Assembly: GCF_034424155.1 (NCBI RefSeq)
Contig: NZ_CP139992.1
Span: 4,170,012 to 4,234,011 of the forward strand
DNA from: Hafnia alvei
GTDB lineage: Bacteria > Pseudomonadota > Gammaproteobacteria > Enterobacterales > Enterobacteriaceae
DNA: 64,000 bases
Reading direction: 5' to 3'
Each line of letters begins with the position of its first letter. The stretch's first letter is position 1. Below are positions 16,249-23,459 of the stretch, piece after piece. The notes beneath the pieces were generated by a model. That model saw only the letters and a list, made by a program, of their open reading frames with translations. It was not told the DNA's origin and ran no database searches. The translations under genes and the position numbers were made by a program.

Positions 16249-16938
16249 ATCTCTGCCAATGTATTTTTTCCATGTTTGCCAATGGGTCTTAGGTAATCCA
16301 ATGCCTTTAGAAGCAGCAACGGATTCAATAATATTTACTATTTTAGTCACTTTTTCATTATCAAAATCTATATCTGATAATTCAGGTATCATTTTCAGTA
16401 TTGGAGGAATTAACTCAGATGCCTTAGCTGTTGTTTTTGGCGAATCACCAGAAATTAAAAATTTTTCTTTATTATTTCTTACGCTACCGCTTAGAATTTT
16501 ATATATTTCATCTGCTGTTATATATAGCCGATCTTTAGTAACACTTACTCCATCGGTATTTATATCAAAAAAATATACGCTGTCATTATTTTCACATGGT
16601 GTACAACCATAGATACTATCAAAATCGCTTTCACCATAGAATTCTATATTTCTCAGTATAGTTGGTGAAATTGCCATCATACCATTGAAGTGCAATTTGG
16701 ATGGTTTATCATCTAAATATACAGCAGCAAACGAACAATACACCCCGTAAACCCTAATAGTTTCTCCGCCGACATCTACTGGCTCAGATTTTATAGAATA
16801 ATTTTCAAATGAATCCTCTATAAACAAACATATTTCTAATTCCCCAGTGGATCCAAAATGGATTAAATCATCCTCATCACAGCATAATTTTTTTGCTGCT
16901 TTACTTAATGGATAATAAGCACGTTCAGGAAGGTTCAT
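16246..16938 (-). CDS. Uncharacterised protein co-translated with integrase
   Basis: A 230-residue protein of unknown function. The N terminus (YYPLSKAAKKLCCDEDDLIHFGSTG type) looks like the small DNA-binding-like module found in many proteins encoded beside phage integrases. The rest has strands rich in Asp/Asn and a helical C terminus (PPILKMIPELSDIDFDNEKV, HWQTWKKYIGRD). The start overlaps the integrase stop by four bases (ATGA). The gene is clearly more AT-rich than its neighbours, which suggests separate acquisition. Defence or regulatory cargo are both possible. Confidence 0.72.
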   Translation of the reverse strand: MNLPERAYYPLSKAAKKLCCDEDDLIHFGSTGELEICLFIEDSFENYSIKSEPVDVGGETIRVYGVYCSFAAVYLDDKPSKLHFNGMMAISPTILRNIEFYGESDFDSIYGCTPCENNDSVYFFDINTDGVSVTKDRLYITADEIYKILSGSVRNNKEKFLISGDSPKTTAKASELIPPILKMIPELSDIDFDNEKVTKIVNIIESVAASKGIGLPKTHWQTWKKYIGRD

Positions 16939-18146
16939 TTTTTCACCTGCAATAGAATGACGTTTTCATATTCACCAGACAGTAAATTTAATCTCTCACA
17001 CCATTTATTTAGTGCGTCTTGCTTCTCTGGTAAATATTGGCTGTGATTGTATACCGACATAACACCAGGCATCGTGTGGCCTAATAGCTGCTCAACAACA
17101 TGGGGAGCTATCCCTAATTCATTCAGCTTAGTGGAGAACGAGCGCCGCAAGTCATGTAGTGACCACGCCTCGGAGTGCCCTAACCGCTTCCAAACTAATC
17201 TTCCCCACGCGCTCACGGCGCTGGACTCTTTCAATTCACCAAGCAATAAGCCAGTGTCTTTATGTTGCTGGTACAACGATTTAATCAACGGTTGTATGGC
17301 CTCGGGTATGGGTCGAATAATTTTTTCACCGCCTTTGCTATGCTCTTTCGGCACCGTCCAGATCCAGCGTTTCATATTCCACTCTGACCATTTCGAGAGC
17401 CGTACCTCTTGAGAACGGCTACCGAACACCACCAGCAAACGGATCATTGCTGCATAGTAAGGCAAAAATTTTAGTTCTTCCGTTGCTCGCCATAATTGCC
17501 CTAGTTCCTCATCAGAGTGAACACGGTCACCCTTTTCTTGTTTCTTGCCCACATCAGTGATCGTTAAATCGTCTAACGCATTGCTAATGGCGTACCGACG
17601 CACACGGCAGAACTTGAGAGCCTGTTTACACATCTGAAAAACGTAACCTGCGGCTACAGGCGTTGTTTTCTTCATACGGTCAAAGCAATCCAACCAGTAA
17701 CGAGTTTCACACTCTGAGAGAGGATAGGAGCCGATATAGGGATATATGTGCTTTTTAAGTTGGGCTTTATGGCGTTCTACATTGGCGCGATTTTCGGTGG
17801 CGTACTCTCTGATCCAGTAATCGATGGCCTCTTTAACCGTTACCGGCTTCAATGTCTGTGCCGTGGTTAAATTTAGTTGGTGTCGTGGGTCTTTTCCCTC
17901 AGCTAACCATGCTCGGCATTGTTCGCGGCGTTCTCTCGCCAGCTTTAACGGCATATCTGGGTAGTTACCGAGCTTTAATCTCTGTGGCTTGGCCTCTCTC
18001 CCACCAATTCGATATGCGAAAAGCCATGTCATCACACCTGATTTCGAGACACGCACACTTAACCCGTCACCATCAGCATAAAAATTATCTGAGGAGCTTA
18101 CTCGGCCTAATAATTTTCTTAGTGATGTGTCGCTTAGTTTTTTCAT
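16935..18146 (-). CDS. Tyrosine recombinase integrase of the satellite
   Basis: A 403-residue P4-type integrase with an N-terminal DUF4102-like arm-binding domain and a core-binding domain. The catalytic residues are all visible: R244 (GSRSQE), H331 and R334 (HDLRR), H357 (LLGHT) and Y366 (VYNHS). The ATG at 18146 is chosen because MKKLSDTSLRKLL is a normal start with GGTGG upstream; the longer frame to 18239 would be encoded by the arm-type repeats. It lies 186 bases from the middle att core and presumably catalysed insertion at the fis 3' end. Confidence 0.92.
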   Translation of the reverse strand: MKKLSDTSLRKLLGRVSSSDNFYADGDGLSVRVSKSGVMTWLFAYRIGGREAKPQRLKLGNYPDMPLKLARERREQCRAWLAEGKDPRHQLNLTTAQTLKPVTVKEAIDYWIREYATENRANVERHKAQLKKHIYPYIGSYPLSECETRYWLDCFDRMKKTTPVAAGYVFQMCKQALKFCRVRRYAISNALDDLTITDVGKKQEKGDRVHSDEELGQLWRATEELKFLPYYAAMIRLLVVFGSRSQEVRLSKWSEWNMKRWIWTVPKEHSKGGEKIIRPIPEAIQPLIKSLYQQHKDTGLLLGELKESSAVSAWGRLVWKRLGHSEAWSLHDLRRSFSTKLNELGIAPHVVEQLLGHTMPGVMSVYNHSQYLPEKQDALNKWCERLNLLSGEYENVILLQVKK

Positions 18147-18183
18147 TCCACCAGCCGTTAAAAATATCAGTTCATACGTTTCA

Positions 18184-18205
18184 TTGACTACACCGTTGAC
18201 TACAC
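18184..18205. repeat. Paired TTGACTACAC repeats, candidate integrase arm sites (right)
   Basis: TTGACTACAC at 18184 and 18196, again with a 12-base pitch. They lie just upstream of the integrase ATG at 18146, so integrase bound here could also repress its own promoter. Confidence 0.7.
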
Positions 18206-18331
18206 ATCTCGATGTTTCTCCATAAACAACGATAAACAAGCATGAACGATAAACATCATTTATTCAATGTATATCATAAAGTTATGTGAACAACTACGAA
18301 CGTATATAAACCGTAAAAAACACTGTTTTTG

Positions 18332-18390
18332 AAAATACGGCATGAACTGATACTAATCAGTTAACGTATTGAAAAAAGGCGCTTTTCCTT
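18332..18390. repeat. Middle att core (right end of satellite, left end of second island)
   Basis: Exact 59-base copy of the left core, located 186 bases upstream of the integrase start codon. It again carries a duplicate of the last fis codons and the terminator hairpin. It forms the boundary shared with the smaller island that ends at 20903. Confidence 0.92.
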
Positions 18391-18418
18391 TATGGATTAG
18401 CGCCTTTTTTATTATGAA

Positions 18419-18437
18419 TACCCCATGGGGTACCCCA
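18419..18437. repeat. Paired TACCCCA repeats, candidate arm sites of a second integrase
   Basis: TACCCCA at 18419 and 18431 with a 12-base pitch, at nearly the same distance from its att core as the TTGACTACAC pair at the other junction. The sequence differs, which implies a different, now absent, integrase with the same core specificity. Confidence 0.5.
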
Positions 18438-18712
18438 CAAAAAAATGCAACCGTGTAGTGGTGAGATTTTAATTTTCTGGCATAAATCTTTGATGGGATA
18501 ATCCATTGCGCCTCCTAAATTCTCCAGCGTTTGACGTAAACTTTAGCACTGGCACACTCCGCCCTAATGACATTGGTAAGCAGGCCAGCCAGAAAGAACT
18601 TTCTAGACTTTTACTGGCAGGCTTGGCGCGGTGGTTTTGTTTGTCACCGGTGATATGTTGACCAGAAAAAATATAACCAGCTTAGTATACACTTTTAAAA
18701 GACTGCTTTTGG

Positions 18713-18732
18713 TGGATACCTCAATGGATACC
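18713..18732. repeat. Paired TGGATACC repeats
   Basis: TGGATACC occurs at 18713 and 18725, again a 12-base pitch. The reverse complement resembles the TACCCCA pair at 18419, so it may be the second arm of the lost integrase system. Confidence 0.35.
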
Positions 18733-19257
18733 TTGCAAATAGGATTGGTTGTTCCGTCTTTCCATATAGTCTGCAAAACCTTAACAAAACTTAACATGCT
18801 TGGTTTACATTCCTTTTTTTAGGAACTCCGAAAATTTACCCGGATTCGATTTACAGTTCTTTTTTGTGGCTCATTAATATCCGGTTTGAGCAAGCCTGAA
18901 TACCGCGCCGGCGCTGGTGCGTCCACGGAAAGCACTATTAATCATTACGCCGAGTGTCTTCCTCTTGCCATTATAAAATGACAGGTTTTGATAGATTCCT
19001 TTCCCCGAACTTTATTCTTGGATTTATGGTTTCCCTGCGTGATAAACTATACTTTTATGAAGTAGTAAACTAGATAGCTTAGAGTTGGTACTCATAATTA
19101 TTTTAGTTACTAATACTTTAAAAAAATAGTTAACGACTGAAATATCATGATTATTTCTGGTATACACGGATGTAATTGCGTACCTGTGTACCATAAGCGA
19201 ATTAGGTACTTATTTTATTAAATTAAAATTAGAAAACATTGAAAATACATATATTAA

Positions 19258-19419
19258 AAATTAAATTCTATAGCTGAAAACAGAGAGTATAATTCAGGTG
19301 TTAGGCATCACGTTGTTGTCGTTAATAACAGATTAGGCTTCATATTAAACCCTAGAAAAGACTTTGAGGAGATTAGTGTGCACAACATTGATTACGCAAA
19401 AATAACCTTCCATTATTAA
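19258..19419 (+). pseudogene. Possible C-terminal gene fragment
   Basis: An open frame of 53 codons without an ATG encodes a protein-like sequence with HHVVVVNNRLGFILNPRKDF and DYAKITFHY at the end. It lies upstream of mini-Hcp in the decayed part of the island. I do not recognise the family, and it may be a chance frame. Confidence 0.22.
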
Positions 19420-19488
19420 CCAATCCATTAAATAAATTAAAAGACTTAACCAAAGCATTAAGTAATTTATCTATGTGGAGAATGTAAA

Positions 19489-19680
19489 ATGTCTGTACCT
19501 TCTCATTTGTGGTTATACGATAACAAAAACGCTCTAATCAAGGGTGGTTCTGGTATTGTCGTTCGTGAGAGTAGTATTGAAACTCAAAGTTTCAACTACT
19601 GCGTGCCCGTTCCCGCTAATGGCAATATGACATACTCCGATGAATGGAACTCAAACATTATAGCGCGAGGCGATTTATGA
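19489..19680 (+). pseudogene. Mini-Hcp: T6SS Hcp with core deleted
   Basis: Hcp forms the T6SS inner tube as hexameric rings of about 160-residue subunits and can carry effectors. This 63-residue frame starts like Hcp (MSVPSHLWLYDNKNALIKGG, then RESSIETQSFNY) through about residue 46. It then jumps directly to a sequence resembling the Hcp C-terminal strand (GNMTYSDEWN). The central 100 or so residues are missing, so it cannot form a normal ring. A GGAGA site precedes the ATG. The stop overlaps the effector start (ATGA), so it may survive as a translational leader. Interpretation as a deletion product rests on recalled Hcp sequences. Confidence 0.66.
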
Positions 19681-20195
19681 TTTATTGCCGAATGGACCTA
19701 GATAAGGTTTCACCCGATGGGAAAACAATCTTGTTGTACTGTTCTGGCGTTGGCATCTTTCCTGTATTTACTGGATTAGCCCCTTATACCAATAAAGCGG
19801 GCTGTGCTAGCAGAGAGAACGGCCCAATACCTACGGGTAAGTATTGGATTATAGACCGGCCAAGGGGAGGTATTCGTACAAGGGTTAGAAATGAGTTTCA
19901 GTCACTATGGACTGGAAACAATTATGATGAATGGTTTGCGCTATACCGCCAGGATGGTGTTTTAGATGATGGTACATGGTTATACTATACCCATAGAGGT
20001 AATTTTCGTCTGCATCCATTGAGGCCGGATGGCTCTGGATATTCTGACGGCTGCATAACCTTTTTTAATCAGCATGATTTCCAGACCCTAAGACATGCTT
20101 TATTAGCTGCCCATATTGAGCCGGTACCAGATAGCAACTTGCGGGCTTATGGAGAGGTGACGGTACTAGGAGATATGAATGCGCTGTGTGTTTAA
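19677..20195 (+). CDS. DUF2778 / Tlde1-type T6SS peptidoglycan effector
   Basis: Tlde1-family effectors are L,D-transpeptidase-fold enzymes that act on tetrapeptide stems in the periplasm of target bacteria. The 172-residue product has the PIPTGKYWI segment of the fold and the active-site block FRLHPLRPDGSGYSDGCITF, with His113 and Cys126. The ATG at 19677 is chosen because it overlaps the mini-Hcp stop (ATGA). The next gene starts within its last codons, as expected for an effector-immunity pair. No T6SS structural gene is in the window, so delivery depends on a system elsewhere. Confidence 0.83.
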   Translation: MIYCRMDLDKVSPDGKTILLYCSGVGIFPVFTGLAPYTNKAGCASRENGPIPTGKYWIIDRPRGGIRTRVRNEFQSLWTGNNYDEWFALYRQDGVLDDGTWLYYTHRGNFRLHPLRPDGSGYSDGCITFFNQHDFQTLRHALLAAHIEPVPDSNLRAYGEVTVLGDMNALCV

Positions 20196-20466
20196 CAGGT
20201 TTGCTCTTTATCTCATGCGATTTATGGCTTATCTGATTTTCGTCAATGCCGTGGGAATGTCACACGTGTTCAATCACTGGGTAGATTCTCATTGGGTTGC
20301 CATTGGTAATTTGCCCTATATCTCGTCAATAAATAATGCAGAAGATAATGCCTACTTTTTGGTGCTGATTCTTGTGTCCTCTGTTTTAGCGATACCTGCA
20401 GTTTTCATTTCTGAATTTCTGCTTAGGAAGCTCATTGCGTTAAAATTTCAGCGCCAGGAGAGATAG
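20179..20466 (+). CDS. Putative membrane immunity protein, copy 1
   Basis: A 95-residue membrane protein with hydrophobic segments near residues 8-28 and 60-80 and a conserved middle loop, IGNLPYISSINN. The start overlaps the effector end by 17 bases, strongly suggesting co-expression. A small inner-membrane protein directly after a Tlde1-type effector is the usual arrangement for its immunity protein. The function is inferred from position only. Confidence 0.72.
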   Translation: MRCVFNRFALYLMRFMAYLIFVNAVGMSHVFNHWVDSHWVAIGNLPYISSINNAEDNAYFLVLILVSSVLAIPAVFISEFLLRKLIALKFQRQER

Positions 20467-20753
20467 TGCATTGTATGTTTTCTAGGATTGTAGTGTATTT
20501 TGCTCGGTTTACTGCCTCCCTATTGGCTGAATTCATACTTGGTAGCTTTCGCATTTTTAATTCATGGGTAGATGCTCATTGGCCTACCATAGGAAACTTG
20601 CCTTACATCTCGTCTATCAATAACTCTGAAGATGAGGCTTATGTGCTGGTACTTTTGGTTATGGATTCTATAATTCTGATCCCGCTCATCATCGTGGCTG
20701 AATGCCTGATTAGAAAAGTAATAAGAAAACATAAAATACGACACCAATTATAG
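20466..20753 (+). CDS. Putative membrane immunity protein, copy 2 (GTG start)
   Basis: A paralogue of the preceding gene: same length (95 residues), same two-segment topology and an identical IGNLPYISSINN loop, with divergence elsewhere. A GTG start at 20466 is preferred because AGGAGA lies just upstream and the codon shares one base with the previous stop (TAGTG). Tandem duplication suggests dosage or a broadened immunity range. Confidence 0.7.
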   Translation: MHCMFSRIVVYFARFTASLLAEFILGSFRIFNSWVDAHWPTIGNLPYISSINNSEDEAYVLVLLVMDSIILIPLIIVAECLIRKVIRKHKIRHQL

Positions 20754-20851
20754 ACGTCCGTATGCGTAAACAGGGCTAGTAAATATTAATTCAACTTGTA
20801 ACCAATAAAAAACATGGCAACGGCGAGCGAAGAAAAACATAATTTTTCAAG

Positions 20852-20903
20852 ATACGACATGAACTGATACTAATCAGTTAACGTATTGAAAAAAGGCGCT
20901 TTT
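20852..20903. repeat. Distal att copy (right end of second island)
   Basis: This 52-base segment matches the other two cores apart from one base (ATACGACATG instead of ATACGGCATG). It is followed by a different terminator loop, with arms TTTATC and GATAAA. It is probably the original chromosomal continuation of fis. Confidence 0.88.
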
Positions 20904-20926
20904 ATCGAAAGATAAAGCGCCTTTTT
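20889..20926 (+). terminator. Terminator at the distal att site
   Basis: AAAAAAGGCGCTTTTATC, loop GAAA, GATAAAGCGCCTTTTT. A long near-perfect hairpin with a T run; it is likely the original fis terminator and now also ends the immunity genes. Confidence 0.85.
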
Positions 20927-21016
20927 GCTATCTATTCATCTCTAATATGTTCATTTCTCACCAATATCCCCTCAGAAGTAACAATGTTAAGATAGCGCGA
21001 GCGTGATGCTTATTCT

Positions 21017-21028
21017 GTTCAATTGAAC
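21017..21028. promoter_or_regulatory. GTTCAATTGAAC palindrome upstream of dgoR
   Basis: A perfect 12-base palindrome 35 bases before the regulator's start codon; a candidate autoregulatory operator. Confidence 0.35.
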
Positions 21029-21063
21029 CCTGTTTTCTTCTTACTGTGACCACCGAGAGAGTC

Positions 21064-21795
21064 ATGAGCAAACCAACCTCTTCTGTTTCTGAATCCATCA
21101 CCCGTGATCTGGCTATTCGTATCATTCGTGGCGAACTAGCAGAAGGCATGGCGATCCCAGGCGAGCATGAACTGGCGCAGCAGTACGACGCATCAAGAAC
21201 GTCGGTAAGAAATGCGCTTCAGGTATTGGGAGCTAAAGGAATGTTACTGATTCAGGCTAAGCGCCGCAGTACGGTCACGCCGCGTGAGCAGTGGAGCTTT
21301 CTGGATGCCGAAGTTCTCTCTTGGTTAGAGGACGTTGGGATTGAATCCGAACTGGTTGAGCAACTGATGCTAACGCGCCTTATATTCGAACCCGACGTTG
21401 CGGCAATGGCGGCGCTTAACGCCAACGGCCATGATTTAGCCACCATCGAAGATGCTTGGACTACCATGCAGGCAGGGCAAAAAAATAACTCCGCAGAGCA
21501 GTTTGAGCGCGGCGATTTGGCCTTTCATACAGCGGTGCTGCGCGCCTGTCATAACCCTTTTCTCGCCTCCGTGGGCAACGCGCTTTCTGCCGCCATGCTG
21601 CTGTCATTCAAGCAGACGCTGGAAGACGATCTCCAATTAACCCAAGACGCCGTCCAGCAGCACCGCGATCTATTTGAAGCAATTCGTTTAAAACAGGCTG
21701 ATACAGCGCGCCAATGTATGCGCCACATCTTATTGAGCGCAGCCCATAAGCATATTTGGCGTGAAATCCCAGAAAAGTATCAGCACTTTTTCTAA
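21064..21795 (+). CDS. dgoR: GntR/FadR-family regulator, DgoR-like
   Basis: A 243-residue repressor with an N-terminal winged helix (GEHELAQQYDASRTSVRNAL) and a C-terminal all-helical FCD ligand domain (LTRLIFEPDVAA, HTAVLRACHNPFL, HRDLFEAI). Architecture and motifs fit E. coli DgoR, which binds galactonate. The ATG at 21064 follows GAGAG; the ATG at 21046 would add six residues. It heads the aldonate operon, with a palindrome before itself and another before dgoK. Confidence 0.85.
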   Translation: MSKPTSSVSESITRDLAIRIIRGELAEGMAIPGEHELAQQYDASRTSVRNALQVLGAKGMLLIQAKRRSTVTPREQWSFLDAEVLSWLEDVGIESELVEQLMLTRLIFEPDVAAMAALNANGHDLATIEDAWTTMQAGQKNNSAEQFERGDLAFHTAVLRACHNPFLASVGNALSAAMLLSFKQTLEDDLQLTQDAVQQHRDLFEAIRLKQADTARQCMRHILLSAAHKHIWREIPEKYQHFF

Positions 21796-21873
21796 GCTTT
21801 TTTTCATCATTCTTCTACGCGTGTAGCTAACTTTCGATCTCCCTCACAGATCTAAGGTTATTTATTCGCCATC

Positions 21874-21892
21874 ATTCTTGTCATACAAGAAT
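21874..21892. promoter_or_regulatory. ATTCTTG-TCATA-CAAGAAT operator before dgoK
   Basis: A perfect 7-5-7 inverted repeat that ends 20 bases before the dgoK ATG, in the short gap after the regulator gene. FadR-type regulators bind comparable palindromes. Confidence 0.6.
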
Positions 21893-21912
21893 TGATTTGT
21901 TGTGGGTCAAGA

Positions 21913-22812
21913 ATGAATAACCACTGGATTGCGATCGACTGGGGAACCTCAAATTTTCGAGCGTTCCTGATGAACCATAACCAATGCATTGATACCGTCA
22001 GCGCGCATCGCGGGCTGCTTAGCGTGCCCGATCGTCAGTTTGACGCTGCGCTTTTACCTCTAATTGCCCCCTGGTTGGCGCAATCCCCTAACATTCCTTT
22101 ACTCATGGCGGGAATGGTCGGCTCACAGCAAGGCTGGCAAGAAGTGCCTTATGTAGAATTGCCCGCCAGTGGCCAACGTTTTGCTCAGCAAATCGCACAG
22201 GTTGTTACCTCATGGGGAAGCCCTTGTCGGATTATCGCCGGAGCCTGTGGCGTCAACGCCTTCGGTTTGCCAGATGTCATGCGTGGCGAAGAAATTCAGC
22301 TAATTGGGCTAGCAGCGCAATACCCGCAGGAACGCCATCTGGTCATTCTGCCGGGCACTCACAGCAAACACGCCACGCTTGAACACGACCATATTTTGCA
22401 TTTCAACACCTTTATGACCGGCGAAATCTACGCCGTGATGCTGAACCATTCACTGCTAGGCAAAGATTTACCGGAGCCTTGTGAAGATAATCCCGCCTTC
22501 ACCCTTGGGGTGCAGAATGCACAAACTGCCCCTTATCTCAGCAACGCACTCTTCTCTACACGCACGTTAAAGCTCAGTGGTGCAATCAGCGCGGCTCAGG
22601 TTGCTAGCTACCTATCCGGATTGCTCATTGGCTCAGAGCTGGCTGCTTTATCAGAAACCCAAGCGTGGATCGTCGGTTCACCAGCACTCTCTGAACGCTA
22701 TACGCGCGCAGCCAGCCTGCTGGGCATCACGTTGACCTCTGTCGATGGCGATAGCTGCTTTATCCACGGCATGAGCAAAATCTATCAATCCTTAGACGGA
22801 GCATTCGCATGA
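21913..22812 (+). CDS. dgoK: 2-dehydro-3-deoxygalactonokinase
   Basis: DgoK phosphorylates 2-dehydro-3-deoxy-galactonate at C6 with ATP. The 299-residue product has the kinase start WIAIDWGTSNFRAF, MAGMVGSQQGW, the GACGVN element and the LPGTHSKHATL and FNTFMTGEIYAVM motifs of the DgoK family. The ATG at 21913 begins the conserved MNNHWIAIDWG. It overlaps dgoA by four bases. Confidence 0.94.
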   Translation: MNNHWIAIDWGTSNFRAFLMNHNQCIDTVSAHRGLLSVPDRQFDAALLPLIAPWLAQSPNIPLLMAGMVGSQQGWQEVPYVELPASGQRFAQQIAQVVTSWGSPCRIIAGACGVNAFGLPDVMRGEEIQLIGLAAQYPQERHLVILPGTHSKHATLEHDHILHFNTFMTGEIYAVMLNHSLLGKDLPEPCEDNPAFTLGVQNAQTAPYLSNALFSTRTLKLSGAISAAQVASYLSGLLIGSELAALSETQAWIVGSPALSERYTRAASLLGITLTSVDGDSCFIHGMSKIYQSLDGAFA

Positions 22813-23459
22813 ACTACCTTAGCTTTGCATCTCGCTGGCAGCAGTGTTCATTGCCGCTAATCGCTATCTTGCGTGGAGTTACGCCTAAAGAAGCGCAGGG
22901 CGTGGCGGAAACGCTGCTTGAATGCGGTTTTACCTATTTGGAAGTGCCGCTCAATAGCCCTCAACCATTCGAGTCTATTGCGATTATGGCGAAGGTCGTC
23001 GGTAACCGTGGGTTCGTGGGTGCCGGAACGGTGCTAACCGAGCATCAGGTTCATCAGGTCGCTGACGCCGGTGGACAACTGGTTATTTCTCCAAATATGG
23101 ATCCTTCTGTAATCCGCGCCACCTGTGAGTTAGGGCTTACCAGTCTGCCCGGCATCGCAACGCCGAGTGAAGCGTTTACTGCGCTGCGTGCCGGTGCCTA
23201 CGCGCTGAAACTCTTCCCCGCTGAATTGATCACGCCAACCATCGTCAAAGCGATGCGAGCCGTTTTACCCGCAGAAGCCGTTTGTCTTCCCGTAGGCGGT
23301 ATTAATCCTGACGCCGAGCAAATGCGCCGCTACAGACAATCAGGTGCGCGTGGTTTTGGCTTAGGCGGTGGCTTATATCAGCCAGGTATTTCGCTCGTCA
23401 CGCTACGTGAACGAGCACTGGCCTATCACGACGCTTGGCATCAGGCTGATAAAAAATGA
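22809..23459 (+). CDS. dgoA: 2-dehydro-3-deoxy-6-phosphogalactonate aldolase
   Basis: DgoA cleaves KDPGal to pyruvate and glyceraldehyde 3-phosphate. The 216-residue TIM-barrel class I aldolase shows LIAILRG, the EVPLNS motif with the catalytic Glu, GAGTVL, LPGIATPSE and the Schiff-base Lys in ALKLFPAE. The start overlaps the dgoK stop (ATGA) and its stop overlaps the next start, so translation is coupled. Confidence 0.94.
   Translation: MNYLSFASRWQQCSLPLIAILRGVTPKEAQGVAETLLECGFTYLEVPLNSPQPFESIAIMAKVVGNRGFVGAGTVLTEHQVHQVADAGGQLVISPNMDPSVIRATCELGLTSLPGIATPSEAFTALRAGAYALKLFPAELITPTIVKAMRAVLPAEAVCLPVGGINPDAEQMRRYRQSGARGFGLGGGLYQPGISLVTLRERALAYHDAWHQADKK

Larger units (their letters stand above)
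1335..18390. mobile_element. Capsid-forming satellite-like prophage (cf-PICI-like) integrated at fis
   Basis: A 17-kb element lies between two identical 59-base direct repeats at the fis 3' end. Almost all genes are on the minus strand. From the integrase end: integrase, unknown protein, AlpA, ORF6N protein, Icd-like, unknown, DUF4222, RepA-like helicase, unknown, major capsid, prohead protease, portal, head closure, head-tail connector, HNH nuclease, TerS, TerL and tape measure. No CI-type repressor, holin, endolysin, tail tube, baseplate or fibre gene was found. Int plus AlpA plus a replication gene plus only head and packaging genes is the reported composition of capsid-forming phage-inducible chromosomal islands, which borrow tails from a helper phage. 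The class assignment is by gene content. A remnant phage is the alternative, although no listed gene looks broken. Confidence 0.82.
18391..19488. other. Gene-poor 1.1-kb stretch of the second island
   Basis: No convincing gene is visible. The stretch holds a terminator repeat (end of the att-linked hairpin), the TACCCCA pair, a second 12-base-pitch pair TGGATACC (18713 and 18725), and an AT-rich region with a short frame fragment at 19258-19419. It looks like decayed mobile DNA. Confidence 0.5.
18391..20903. mobile_element. Second small att-bounded island with T6SS effector cassette
   Basis: This 2.5-kb segment lies between the middle and distal att copies. It has no integrase, but just inside its left edge is a TACCCCA pair with a 12-base pitch, placed 29 bases from the core, mirroring the satellite's own arrangement. 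It carries about 1 kb without clear genes, then mini-Hcp, a DUF2778 effector and two paralogous membrane proteins. It is likely a decayed integrative element that kept its cargo. Confidence 0.65.

Noticed and set aside
1335..18390. Complete temperate phage
   Set aside because: No tail tube, baseplate, fibre, holin, endolysin or CI-type repressor could be found in the 17 kb.
18603..18822. Two overlapping short frames on opposite strands
   Set aside because: They overlap each other in AT-rich decayed DNA and neither has a ribosome site or family features.
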